A stretch of DNA of 64,000 nt from Fructilactobacillus myrtifloralis (lineage in GTDB: Bacteria > Bacillota > Bacilli > Lactobacillales > Lactobacillaceae). Below are positions 1 through 8,558 of this stretch, piece by piece; position 1 is the first letter of the stretch; each line of letters opens with the position of its first letter. Below the pieces are notes generated by a model that was not told the origin of the DNA, did no database searches, and was given only the letters and a program-made list of their open reading frames with translations. The stretch is from assembly GCF_024029335.1 (NCBI RefSeq), contig NZ_CP097116.1, positions 744,001 to 808,000 of the forward strand, read 5' to 3'. The position numbers and the translations under genes were made by a program.

Positions 1-1911
1 ATCATTCTCCTCGATATCATTGATACCGTGTTACTGTACCTAAACGTCATTTACTTCCGGGAATTTACCGACTTTATGACCGTGTCAACCATGACCGGGT
101 ACTCCAAGGTCGATCAGGGCTTGAGCGGGGCCTCGATTGCCCTGACGATGCCACACGACGTCTTCTACTGGCTAGACATCGTGGTCGTCATCTTCTTGCT
201 GTTATTCCGGGTCATTAAGGTTGATAAGCGAGCGCTGACCAATCGGTTTGCCTTTGCGGTCTTTTCAGTGGGGGCGTTATGTTTAACCTTCAACATTGCG
301 TTGGCCGACATGGATCGTCCCCAACTGTTAACTCGGGCCTTTGATCGCAACTACCTGGTGAAATACCTCGGGTTGGACGTGTTTACGGCGTACGACGCCT
401 TTCAAACCCACCAGTCCAACGAGCTTCGTTCCCAAGCAAACAAATCAGAAATTTACAACGTGAAGGCCTTTACGGATGCCCACTACGCCGAGCCTAATCC
501 CCAGATGTTTGGCTCCTTAAAGGGGAAAAACGTGGTTGTCATCCATCTGGAAAGTTTCCAACAGTTCCTGATTAACAAAAAGATCAACGGCAAAGAGGTT
601 ACGCCGTTTTTGAATCACATCTACAATAGTAACCATACCTATGCCTTTGATAACTTCTTCCATCAGGTCGGTCAGGGAAAAACTTCTGACGCCGAAAACA
701 TGCTAGAAACCAGTACCTACGGGTTACCACAGGGATCCCTATTTGCCCAACTCGGTAGCGACAATACCTTCCAGGGCGCTCCCGCAATTCTAGATCAGGA
801 TGGGTACAGTTCGGCCGTTTTCCACGGCAACGTTGCGAGCTTCTGGAACCGGAACAACACCTATAAGAACCTCGGTTATCAATACTTCTTTGATGCCAGT
901 TATTACGATACGACCGGGGATAAGGCCACGGGCTATGGACTAAAGGATAAACTCCTCTTTAAGGATTCCATCAAGTACCTCCAGCGCCTGCAACAGCCGT
1001 TTTACGCGAAGTACATTACCGTTACTAACCACTTCCCCTACCAGTTGGATGACGAAGACACGAAGGATAGCAAGCTCAAGGCACCCGATACCGATGATAA
1101 TGCGGTTAACAACTACTTCGTGACTGCCCATTATCTCGATCAATCCATCAAAGAGTTCTACGACTACCTCGATAAAAGCGGGTTAGCCAAGAACACCGTG
1201 GTCGTCCTCTATGGAGACCACTACGGACTATCCAACTCGGAGAACCCGACCCTCGCTCCCCTGCTTGGGAAGAGTGAAGCCAAGTGGAATGCCTTTGACA
1301 ACGCCCAGTTACAGCGGGTTCCGTTCATGATTAATTCACCCGCTATCAACAACGGCTATGTTGATCATACGTACGGAGGCGAAATTGACGTCTTGCCAAC
1401 CTTGATGCACCTCTTGGGGATTAATTCCAAGGAATACATCCAGTTTGGAACGGACTTGTTCTCAAGCAAGCACGACCAGATCGTGGCCTTTCGAAATAAA
1501 GATTGGGTCTCTCCTGAATACACTTCGATTGATGGCACGATCTACAACTCCAAGACGGGGAAAGTCATCCATCCGAACGCTAAACTCAAGAAGGAATTGG
1601 ATGCCATTCAGCAGAAGGTGGACACTGAGTTAGCGCTTTCCGATACGCTAAACCAGCAAAACCTGTTGCAGTTCTACCACCCCGCTGGCTTTAAAAAGGT
1701 TAACCCAGCGAAGTTTAACTATTCCAACGGTTTGAGTCACGAGAAACGGACGGAAAACCAACTTGGGGATAAATCGAAGAGTCTCTTTGATACTAATGGG
1801 CATCAGGATACGACGAAACTGTACAAGACGGATGCTCCCGAAGCAAACGAACCGCGCAGTGATTCTAGTCGCATTCAAATTCAAAATCCAGACTCCAACC
1901 AGGAAAAATAA
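1..1911 (+). CDS. LTA synthase family sulfatase (5' partial)
   Basis: Membrane-anchored alkaline-phosphatase-fold enzyme of the lipoteichoic acid synthase family, which moves glycerol phosphate from phosphatidylglycerol to a growing polymer outside the cell. The reading frame is open to base 1, so the N-terminal membrane helices are missing. At least two remaining helices are visible (near bases 165-225 and 250-310). The extracellular domain shows the family landmarks: the metal-binding Glu in HLESF (codon 550-552), the catalytic Thr in GQGKTSDAE (codon 682-684) and the metal-binding GDHYG (Asp 1216, His 1219). A hydrophilic tail of about 90 residues follows the catalytic domain. A strong terminator follows at once. 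Family assignment is secure; whether it is the main synthase, a primase or a paralogue cannot be told here. Confidence 0.9.
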   Translation: MILLDIIDTVLLYLNVIYFREFTDFMTVSTMTGYSKVDQGLSGASIALTMPHDVFYWLDIVVVIFLLLFRVIKVDKRALTNRFAFAVFSVGALCLTFNIALADMDRPQLLTRAFDRNYLVKYLGLDVFTAYDAFQTHQSNELRSQANKSEIYNVKAFTDAHYAEPNPQMFGSLKGKNVVVIHLESFQQFLINKKINGKEVTPFLNHIYNSNHTYAFDNFFHQVGQGKTSDAENMLETSTYGLPQGSLFAQLGSDNTFQGAPAILDQDGYSSAVFHGNVASFWNRNNTYKNLGYQYFFDASYYDTTGDKATGYGLKDKLLFKDSIKYLQRLQQPFYAKYITVTNHFPYQLDDEDTKDSKLKAPDTDDNAVNNYFVTAHYLDQSIKEFYDYLDKSGLAKNTVVVLYGDHYGLSNSENPTLAPLLGKSEAKWNAFDNAQLQRVPFMINSPAINNGYVDHTYGGEIDVLPTLMHLLGINSKEYIQFGTDLFSSKHDQIVAFRNKDWVSPEYTSIDGTIYNSKTGKVIHPNAKLKKELDAIQQKVDTELALSDTLNQQNLLQFYHPAGFKKVNPAKFNYSNGLSHEKRTENQLGDKSKSLFDTNGHQDTTKLYKTDAPEANEPRSDSSRIQIQNPDSNQEK

Positions 1912-1923
1912 AGTCGCTCAACT

Positions 1924-1957
1924 AAAAGCCCCACCTACAAATGTAGGTGGGGCTTTT
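1924..1957. terminator. Rho-independent terminator, bidirectional
   Basis: A 16-bp perfect stem (AAAAGCCCCACCTACA with its complement) around a 2-base loop, with A and T tracts on both sides. It lies between the convergent LTA-synthase-like and DUF1054 genes and can serve both. Confidence 0.9.
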
Positions 1958-1974
1958 TTGTACTTGGTACCCAC

Positions 1975-2574
1975 TTATTTCATTGTTAACTGTTCGTACA
2001 ACGGCAGCAACCTTTTCAAGGTCGTTTGAAGCGTATCATTGAGGCTCGGCGTCCCCACGCGGGGGTCTCCACGGTGGATATCGATGCCCACTAAAACCTC
2101 TGACGCTTTAACCTTCTGAAAGCGAGTCACCAGCTCTGGATAAGTTGCTAGGGGCTGGACTTCGGGTTCCATGTGATTACCGCTCAGCACAAAGTCCGCG
2201 GGTAACTGGGCAACCAGCGGAGTAAGGTCCACAAGCTTGGGCATAATCGTGGCCGTTTGACGGGGCTTCATGTTGCTTTCCACCGCCAGATACAGGTACA
2301 ACCGATCGGCCCACAGTCCTAGTTCAAAGTGCGGGAGCATTTTATAGCCCCGCTTGTTAGTTGAAAACGCAATCCACGTATTCTCCGGCGGGTTGGTCGT
2401 GCGCATCCGGTGCTGGGCCACGTGGGCGTACCAAGTTTCCCCCGTCTCAGCGAGAATGGCCAGGAGCGCGGGCGCTACTTGTTCAAACTTTGGATCCAGT
2501 TCGCTGCGAATTTGCGCCATCCGGCCCGGTAACGTCGGCTCAGCAAACACCTCAAAATCACTATCAGTAAACAT
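1975..2574 (-). CDS. DUF1054 (UPF0637, YktB-like) protein
   Basis: 199-residue soluble protein of the UPF0637/DUF1054 family, whose type member is YktB of Bacillus subtilis. The family signature [24 protein letters not shown] is easy to see in the middle of the protein (roughly residues 62-88). The biochemical function of the family is not established. It ends 18 bases from the terminator shared with the upstream convergent gene and begins 15 bases after the end of the ferredoxin reductase gene, so the two are probably co-transcribed. Confidence 0.88.
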   Translation of the reverse strand: [199 protein letters not shown]

Positions 2575-2588
2575 TCTGAACCTCGTTT

Positions 2589-3584
2589 CTAGCGTTTTAA
2601 GGCCGTACTGTGAATTGGAAGCCGGCGGTCGGGATACAGTCGTTTCATAATGGTGTTAACGGCCACGGGGGCTTCCCCAAAGCCGGTCGCAATCAAAGTA
2701 TCCTTCCCCGGATAAATCGCCTGATCCCCAATACAGAACAGGAGCGGTTCGCTGGTTTCTAATTCCTGATTTACTTGGACTAACCGGTGGTCGAGCTTTG
2801 GCTGTACCTCCCAGCTCTGTAAATCCTTGTTATTGGCAATAAAGCCGTAGTTAACGACCACATCATCAACCGTCAGATCAATCAGGTCATCATCCGTCTT
2901 GAGCCGTTTTGCTTCAACCTGAACGCGGTCGTCCGCCGTTTCCGTCAACTTCTGGATTAAATAGGGCGTTACAATCTGAACCGAGGACGCCTCCAGCTTT
3001 TTGACCATCTTTTCTAAGCCACGGAATTCATTGCGTCGGTGAATCAAGGTCACCTGGTTAGCAACGGGTTCTAACATCAGTGCCATATCAACGGCCGAAT
3101 CGCCTCCACCAGCGACTAACACGTCGTGGTTTGCAAAGCGCTGCAAGTCCGAGATTCCATAAAAGAGGTGCTTGCCCGTTTCCTCCTCTGCGTTTTCCGC
3201 CCGGAGTTCTCGGGGCTTAAACGAGCCGTTTCCGGCCGCGAGGAGCACCGCTCGGCTGCGCGTTGTCCCCTGCGTCGTTTCAATCGTAAAGTAGTCATCG
3301 CGACGCGTTACGTTCGTCACCTTGGTGTTTAAGTGGCGTTCCACCTCGGGCACCGTATCCAGTTGGTCCTGCAGATTCTGAATTAACTGGCGGCCACTCA
3401 CACCGGCAAACCCCGCTACATCTAAAATTTGCTTCTCGGGATACAGCGCGGCCACTTGGCCTCCGAGCTGTTCCAAGCTTTCAATAATTTGCACCTTGGC
3501 TTCCCGCAGTCCAGCGTAAAAACCGGCGAACATTCCGACGGGTCCCCCGCCAATAATTGTGATATCATATACTTCGTTAGTCAT
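2589..3584 (-). CDS. Ferredoxin--NADP(+) reductase, thioredoxin-reductase-like
   Basis: 331-residue FAD/NAD(P)H flavoprotein of the YumC type that passes electrons between NADPH and ferredoxin or flavodoxin-like carriers. It has an N-terminal FAD-binding GGGPVGMF (residues 10-17) and a central NADPH-binding GGGDSAVDMAL, and it ends with the GDQAIYPGKDTLIATGFGEA-type FAD motif. It has no CxxC redox pair between the two nucleotide motifs, which separates it from true thioredoxin reductase. The reading frame extends upstream, but I chose the ATG at 3584 because TTAGGG lies about nine bases before it and the family starts at this point; ATG 3590 is the alternative. Divergent from the DUF915 gene. 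Confidence 0.88.
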   Translation of the reverse strand: MTNEVYDITIIGGGPVGMFAGFYAGLREAKVQIIESLEQLGGQVAALYPEKQILDVAGFAGVSGRQLIQNLQDQLDTVPEVERHLNTKVTNVTRRDDYFTIETTQGTTRSRAVLLAAGNGSFKPRELRAENAEEETGKHLFYGISDLQRFANHDVLVAGGGDSAVDMALMLEPVANQVTLIHRRNEFRGLEKMVKKLEASSVQIVTPYLIQKLTETADDRVQVEAKRLKTDDDLIDLTVDDVVVNYGFIANNKDLQSWEVQPKLDHRLVQVNQELETSEPLLFCIGDQAIYPGKDTLIATGFGEAPVAVNTIMKRLYPDRRLPIHSTALKR

Positions 3585-3632
3585 TTTCATCAACCCTAAT
3601 CTAAATTTATTTACAAAGGAAATTTTAACATT

Positions 3633-4397
3633 ATGAAACACAAGAAGACATTTATTTTCCTCATTTTTTTACTGGTGGTTGCCACCGGCTTTGGTGGTTG
3701 GTGGTACAACACCCAAAAAGCTTCCAATTATCACGTCAAGCAGGGGCGAACCGCAACGGTCTTTATTCCGGGGCTCGGTGGAAACTTCATCACCTCAGAC
3801 TACATGGTCTCCTCGTGGGATAACAACGGTGCGGCCACCAAGGCCTTACAGGTGTACGTCAAGGATAACGGGAAGGTTAGCACCGTCAAGAAGTTTAACA
3901 AGATTGGTAAAAACAATCCCGTCATCCAAGCAAACTTCCAAACGAACAACAAGCCCGGCTTCGAAGCGAAACGGATGCCCCAGTTAATGGCCTATCTCCG
4001 CAAGGAATACGGCATTAAACGGGTCAACTTAATCGGCCACTCGTCGGGTGGAGAAATCATTTACGACTACCTGACCCGGTACCGCAAAGTTCCTGATCAA
4101 CCACAAGTCGAACACTTCGTTTCGATGGCCAATACCTATCCCCTGAAAGATCCGAAGTACATTAACAACTTACCCAAGAACCTCCAGATCTTGAACTTCT
4201 GTGGGAACGTCAGCAACACCGGTAGTGACGGTTTAATCCCAGTTAGAGACGTGGTTAAAATGAAAGAGCTGGTTAAGGGACACGTCAAGAGTTACAAGCT
4301 CTACGTTTATAATGGTGATCCCCAACAGGCACAACATTCCATGTTGCACGAAAATCCCGAGGTCAATAAGATTATTGCGGAATACCTCTTTAATTAA
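3633..4397 (+). CDS. DUF915 alpha/beta hydrolase, exported
   Basis: 254-residue alpha/beta hydrolase of the DUF915 'cell surface hydrolase' family common in lactobacilli. A basic start and a single hydrophobic stretch (residues 6-22) form a signal anchor, so the enzyme should sit outside the membrane. The nucleophile elbow is GHSSGG (about residue 137), and the likely catalytic Asp (SDGLIP) and His (HSMLHE) are near the C-terminus. The substrate is unknown; family members are predicted esterases or lipases. The ribosome binding site AAAGGA lies 12 bases before the ATG. A strong terminator follows. Confidence 0.85.
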   Translation: MKHKKTFIFLIFLLVVATGFGGWWYNTQKASNYHVKQGRTATVFIPGLGGNFITSDYMVSSWDNNGAATKALQVYVKDNGKVSTVKKFNKIGKNNPVIQANFQTNNKPGFEAKRMPQLMAYLRKEYGIKRVNLIGHSSGGEIIYDYLTRYRKVPDQPQVEHFVSMANTYPLKDPKYINNLPKNLQILNFCGNVSNTGSDGLIPVRDVVKMKELVKGHVKSYKLYVYNGDPQQAQHSMLHENPEVNKIIAEYLFN

Positions 4398-4408
4398 CGA
4401 AATTTTCA

Positions 4409-4446
4409 ACAAAAAAAGCAGTTATCGGGCGATAACTGCTTTTTTG
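4409..4446 (+). terminator. Rho-independent terminator
   Basis: Stem AAAAAAGCAGTTATC with its complement around a GGGC loop, followed by a T run. It ends the DUF915 hydrolase transcript just before the promoter of the nucleoside hydrolase. Confidence 0.9.
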
Positions 4447-4468
4447 TTCGCATTTTCCGAATTTAATG

Positions 4469-4497
4469 TTGTTTTGCGCATTGTTTTCCAGTATTAT
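4469..4497 (+). promoter_or_regulatory. Sigma-A-type promoter of the nucleoside hydrolase
   Basis: TTGTTT (4469-4474), a 17-base spacer and TATTAT (4492-4497), about 37 bases before the start codon at 4534. Prediction from consensus only. Confidence 0.5.
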
Positions 4498-4533
4498 AAG
4501 GTTAAATAATTAATGATTAGCGGAGGATAATGC

Positions 4534-5481
4534 ATGAGTGTTCAGAAAATGATTTTAGACGTTGATACCGGGATTGACGACGCCATGGCGATTGCGTACG
4601 CCGTAGCCGATCCGGCGGTTGAGTTAATCGGGGTTATCTCCTCCTTTGGTAACATAGAAGCTGACCGGGCGGCAGCTAACGCCCTGCGCATCTTAAACCT
4701 TGTAGGCGCCCCTGACGTGCCCGTATTCGTCGGCCACCGGAATCCCCTGGATCATGAATACAACCGGTTACCAATTAACGCCCAAATTCACGGGGACAAC
4801 GGGATTGGCGACGTTCAATTACCTACACCCAACCAAGCGGTTGCCACCCAGAATGGAGTGGACTTTCTGCTTGCTGCTGCCCAGCAGTATGGTAAAGACT
4901 TAACAATCGTCGCTACCGGACCCATGACGAACCTTGCGGCGGCACTAACTAAAGCACCCGAGGTCATGCAACAAGTGGGAAACATCACCATCATGGGGGG
5001 CGCCCTGACCGTTCCGGGAAACGTTACTCCCGTCGCTGAAGCCAACGTTGAACAAGATCCCGTGGCTGCCAACCAACTGTTTACCAGTGGGCTTCCCATC
5101 ACGATGGTTGGGTTAGACGTTACGCTCCGCACGCTTTTGACGAAGGACGAAACGGCCCAATGGCGCACTACGGAAGCGGGAACGAAGATGGCCGACATCG
5201 TGGACTATTACATCAACGTCTATGCGGACATTTATCCCGAACTCGGGGGGTGTTCGTTGCATGATCCCCTCGCGGTCGGCGTTGCCATTGACCCCAGCTT
5301 CGTTGAGACCATTTCGCTGAACATGTTGGTCACCACTGAGCACGATCCCTACTACGCCCGGACCATTGGGGATAAGGCCCGCCTTAATGCGCCCAATCCG
5401 AACGTGAAGGTGGCAGTAGCCGTAGACATCGACCGGTATTTAGCTGTCTTTATGCACCACTTCAACCACCTCTTTCGCTAA
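4534..5481 (+). CDS. Nucleoside hydrolase (IunH/Rih family)
   Basis: 315-residue ribonucleoside hydrolase that splits nucleosides into base and ribose for salvage. The calcium-binding DVDTGIDDA motif sits at residues 8-16, and the family's MGG (IMGGAL) and the late LHDPLA motif are present, the latter carrying the conserved Asp. The length is normal for the family (about 310). The AGCGGAGGA ribosome binding site precedes the ATG at good spacing. It is monocistronic, bounded by its own promoter and a convergent terminator. Base specificity cannot be read from the sequence. Confidence 0.92.
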   Translation: MSVQKMILDVDTGIDDAMAIAYAVADPAVELIGVISSFGNIEADRAAANALRILNLVGAPDVPVFVGHRNPLDHEYNRLPINAQIHGDNGIGDVQLPTPNQAVATQNGVDFLLAAAQQYGKDLTIVATGPMTNLAAALTKAPEVMQQVGNITIMGGALTVPGNVTPVAEANVEQDPVAANQLFTSGLPITMVGLDVTLRTLLTKDETAQWRTTEAGTKMADIVDYYINVYADIYPELGGCSLHDPLAVGVAIDPSFVETISLNMLVTTEHDPYYARTIGDKARLNAPNPNVKVAVAVDIDRYLAVFMHHFNHLFR

Positions 5482-5510
5482 AAATAACGTGAATTTTTAA
5501 ATTAAAAATT

Positions 5511-5560
5511 AAACACCACATGTACTTATCAATAAAAAAGATAATTACGTGTGGTGTTTT
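5511..5560. terminator. Terminator hairpin between convergent genes
   Basis: A 20-base arm starting AAACACCACA pairs imperfectly with a matching arm ending TGTGGTGTTT around an A-rich loop. T-rich on one side and A-rich on the other, so it may act in both directions. It marks the boundary to the AT-rich island. Confidence 0.7.
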
Positions 5561-5618
5561 TTAATAGATGTGAATATATATTTTTAATTTGTTGATAATG
5601 ATTTTATTAAAATATTTA

Positions 5619-6761
5619 TCAACAATTGTGTTTTTCGCTATTAATCTTAACAACGTTATTATAAAAATTATATTTATTTTTATGTTTAATTTTTCTAACT
5701 AATATTTTATTGAATAGACTGAAATCAATTCCATCATTTTTATACAATAGTCTTCTTTCAGTAGAATTAAAAGAATTAATCATTGCGTATAACTTACCAG
5801 GTATAACTAATGGTATTTCATTATCTAAAGGCTCTCTAAATTTATAATTAAATTTATTCATATTTGCCCAAAAAATACCAGATTGTTTAGTAGTAATTAG
5901 ATCTAAATTAATAGCTCTTAATTCTAACGCTGCAATTGAAGTACCATAATACCTTTTTAAAGGTATGTATTGATCTGGATTGGATGGATTTTTAACATAC
6001 TTTTTAAACAAATACGTAAAAGAATTTTTATCTAGCAAAAAAGATGATGCAAATTTATTTGCTTCTTTTTCCAACTTTTTCAATTCTAAACTATTAATTT
6101 CATTAAATTCCAAATTATGATGCAATATAATGTGCCCAAATTCATGTGCCAAATCAAAAAGTCTTCGTGGATTAGATTTATTCATACCTAAAATAATATA
6201 GGGACGATTAGTATCAGTCCAAGAACTATATGCATCTATTTTATTATTTAAATTTCGCTCAACAATAAATACACCAGATTTTTCAATTGCAGCCATCATA
6301 TTTTTATTTTGATTATCTATCCGCAAAGTTTTTTTTACATATCCAGCTATATCATCAATTGGTTGACCACTTTGCATCATTTTAATTGACTTAGAGCTAA
6401 TATTAGTAATAGTTTCACTATAAATGTTTGTCTTTGAACACAATAAATCAATTAAATAATCTACAAAATTCAAATATGAAGTCTCTTTATCAGTTTCTTT
6501 AACAGAGTTGTTTAAATCTGAACGATATGCAACATATTTACTATCAACAACTTTAGGAATATTAGTTTGTATAGAAAAAAAATTTAAATTAACACCAAAA
6601 ATATTATTTAACTTACTCAATACATTAAAATCAGGATAATCAATTCCAGTTTCGTATTTTCTAATACTCTGCTCAGAAACGTTAATTTTTTTTGACAAAT
6701 CTTTTCTGGATAAATTAAAAGCCTCGCGAATATCTCGAAGTCTTAATCCATTGAATTTCAA
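5619..6761 (-). CDS. XRE helix-turn-helix protein with ImmA/IrrE metallopeptidase domain
   Basis: 380-residue protein that joins an N-terminal XRE/Cro helix-turn-helix (about residues 5-60, with LSRKDLSKKINVSEQSIRKYE) to a C-terminal ImmA/IrrE (COG2856) zinc peptidase domain. The zinc motif HEFGHIILHH is near residue 204. Proteins of this class cut or sense a repressor, or act as the regulatory half of phage-control, stress or toxin-antitoxin-like modules. The gene is very AT-rich compared with both flanks and follows an unrecognised acidic protein after 26 bases, so the two form one operon. This points to horizontal transfer. The exact role and target are unknown. Confidence 0.8.
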   Translation of the reverse strand: MKFNGLRLRDIREAFNLSRKDLSKKINVSEQSIRKYETGIDYPDFNVLSKLNNIFGVNLNFFSIQTNIPKVVDSKYVAYRSDLNNSVKETDKETSYLNFVDYLIDLLCSKTNIYSETITNISSKSIKMMQSGQPIDDIAGYVKKTLRIDNQNKNMMAAIEKSGVFIVERNLNNKIDAYSSWTDTNRPYIILGMNKSNPRRLFDLAHEFGHIILHHNLEFNEINSLELKKLEKEANKFASSFLLDKNSFTYLFKKYVKNPSNPDQYIPLKRYYGTSIAALELRAINLDLITTKQSGIFWANMNKFNYKFREPLDNEIPLVIPGKLYAMINSFNSTERRLLYKNDGIDFSLFNKILVRKIKHKNKYNFYNNVVKINSEKHNC

Positions 6762-6787
6762 GATACGTTCCTCTTTCTCATTAAATA

Positions 6788-7597
6788 TTAGTGTTCGTTA
6801 TCAATATCATTATCAATATCATCATCACTCATATAGTATTCATAAGACTGAGCTAATTCAGTATTCTCAGTTTCTTCAGAAACAGCTTTTCTCTGATCCT
6901 CGCTTAATTTCTCACCTTTAATATATGATCTAAGATCTTGAATTTGATAAATTTCCCTACCATCAGGACTAGGCATAACTAATTTCAAATCTTTAACTTC
7001 GTGATTTCCATCTAACTCATAAAGTAAGATATAAAAATGACTTATTTCCTGTTCCTGTTCTTGTTCCTGTTCTTGTTCCTGTTTCTGTTCATGTTGTGAA
7101 TTTACATCATCGCTAATAACCTTATCAAATAAAGTAAGCTGTTTACAATGCTTTGAATTTTCAGAAATAATGTCAAAACTAGATTCATTTAGTTCAGATA
7201 ATTTCTTCATATAATCTTGATTTAATTGTCCATTGTTATTTAAAAAAGCTTGATTTGTTTTAAAAGAACCAGGTTTTATAATAATTAATACTTTATCTCC
7301 GTCATTATCATATGCATAAAATTTTAAATATTTCCAAGAAGACCCTGCTTTCGCAAAATCATAATCTTTACCTAGTTCTATTTCTTTATTTTTACTTTCA
7401 TCAATAGCATTATAAACAGAATCATCAATTATGTTTGCTCGCATCCATGAAAAACCACTAGATATTTTAAATTTATCCTTCATTCTTAATTTTTCTTCCG
7501 CATATGTTCTATTTCCCTTAATAACTCCTTTAGCAAATACTAATGAAGTATTATCCGGAAGTTCATATCCTATATTTTTATCTTTATTACTAACCAT
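6788..7597 (-). CDS. Unrecognised acidic protein with Gln-Glu repeat, partner of ImmA/IrrE gene
   Basis: 269-residue protein that I do not recognise. The first half (residues about 1-130) looks globular, with motifs such as SGFSWMRANIIDDS and SWKYLKFYAYDNDGDKVLIIIKP. An uncharged-helix-like Gln/Glu tract (about residues 167-184) links it to a second domain, and the C-terminus is strongly acidic (repeated Asp-Ile-Asp-Asn). I chose the ATG at 7597 because AAGGGTG stands seven bases before it; the frame runs ten codons further upstream. AT-rich like its downstream ImmA/IrrE neighbour. It could be the effector or the target of that protease, but this is inference from operon structure only. Confidence 0.7.
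   Translation of the reverse strand: MVSNKDKNIGYELPDNTSLVFAKGVIKGNRTYAEEKLRMKDKFKISSGFSWMRANIIDDSVYNAIDESKNKEIELGKDYDFAKAGSSWKYLKFYAYDNDGDKVLIIIKPGSFKTNQAFLNNNGQLNQDYMKKLSELNESSFDIISENSKHCKQLTLFDKVISDDVNSQHEQKQEQEQEQEQEQEISHFYILLYELDGNHEVKDLKLVMPSPDGREIYQIQDLRSYIKGEKLSEDQRKAVSEETENTELAQSYEYYMSDDDIDNDIDNEH
7046..7090 (-). repeat. Imperfect hexanucleotide repeat (Gln-Glu coding)
   Basis: About seven units of TTCCTG/TTCTTG on the plus strand, which encode alternating Gln and Glu in the minus-strand gene. The unit is a multiple of three, so copy changes would alter linker length without breaking the frame. Confidence 0.8.
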
Positions 7598-7705
7598 GTT
7601 ATCACCCTTTTTTAAAGAAATTATCAATTAGCTATATTATACAAACATTCACTATATTTTCAATTTAAACTATCTAGTCAAAAACATAAAACAAATAAAG
7701 TTCGG

Positions 7706-8512
7706 TTATTGCTGGGAAAAATACCGGGTCAAGAAGGTGGCAACCCCATCCTGGTCGTTCGTGGTGGTTTGAAACTGCGCCACCTGTTTAATCGCGGGAG
7801 TCGCGTTCCCCATGGCCACCCCCACTTCCGCACGGGCTAACATTCCGGCATCATTTTCCGCATCGCCAAATGCCATTAACTCCGCAAAGGTCCATCCAAA
7901 GTGCTGTAACAAGGCGGAAAGCCCCGTTGCCTTATCCACCTGAGGGGGCAAGAATTCTAGGATTTCTGGTTGGGAGCGGACTACATGATACTGGGTGGTC
8001 AACTCCGCGGGCAGCGCCTGCTGTACTTGATCCAAACGTTCGGCTTGATTAGCCAGAATGCCCTTGGCATAGGTTTGCTCCGGGAGCGTCGCAAACGAAG
8101 CCGGGTGAAAGTTAATTTTCCCGTTTAACTTCTCGCGATAAATGGAGGTTCCGAGTTCCTGGAGCGGATACACCTGGTGAAAATCTAAGACATCGAGGGG
8201 CACGTGCTGAGCCTTAGCAAACTCGTAGAGTGGTTGCAAGGCTGCTTTCGGCATCCCCTGCTCAGCCAGGACCTGCTTCGTCGGGTTTTGAATTACCAAC
8301 CCCCCGTTAAACGTAATCGTGTAGTCTGTAGCGGTGGTCAACCCGAGTTGCTCGATGTAATTCCAAATGGCATTAATGGGGCGCCCGGTACACAGAACCA
8401 CCCGTAACCCGGCTTCGTGCAACTGTCGGAGCACCTGTTCGTTGCGTGGGCTGATTTGCTTTTTTGAGTTTAACAACGTATTATCCAAATCCAGGGCAAT
8501 CATTTTAATCAT
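7706..8512 (-). CDS. Cof-type HAD-IIB phosphatase
   Basis: 268-residue HAD-superfamily hydrolase of the Cof/YidA type that removes phosphate from sugar phosphates or cofactors. Motif I DLDNTLLNS (residues 8-16), motif II CTGRP and motif IV GDAENDAGML are all intact, and the type IIB cap lies between motifs II and IV. The GGAG ribosome binding site is seven bases before the ATG. The substrate cannot be predicted. It follows the spx-like gene but is separated from it by a terminator that overlaps its leader. Confidence 0.88.
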   Translation of the reverse strand: MIKMIALDLDNTLLNSKKQISPRNEQVLRQLHEAGLRVVLCTGRPINAIWNYIEQLGLTTATDYTITFNGGLVIQNPTKQVLAEQGMPKAALQPLYEFAKAQHVPLDVLDFHQVYPLQELGTSIYREKLNGKINFHPASFATLPEQTYAKGILANQAERLDQVQQALPAELTTQYHVVRSQPEILEFLPPQVDKATGLSALLQHFGWTFAELMAFGDAENDAGMLARAEVGVAMGNATPAIKQVAQFQTTTNDQDGVATFLTRYFSQQ

Positions 8513-8526
8513 GCGGCTACTCCAAT

Positions 8527-8552
8527 CAAAAAGACGCCCACGTAGGCGCCTT
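8527..8552 (-). terminator. Terminator of the spx-like gene
   Basis: On the minus strand, AGGCGCC pairs with GGCGTCT around a short loop, followed by TTTTT. It lies between the spx-like stop and the HAD start codon. Confidence 0.7.
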
Positions 8553-8558
8553 CAGTGT

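Noticed and set aside
2589-3584. Thioredoxin reductase
   Set aside because: No CxxC pair between the FAD and NADPH motifs; fits ferredoxin-NADP reductase of the YumC type.
4815-5198. 127-codon open frame opposite the nucleoside hydrolase
   Set aside because: Shadow of a conserved gene; no supporting signals.
7046-7090. CRISPR-like repeat
   Set aside because: Units are six bases without spacers and lie inside an open reading frame.
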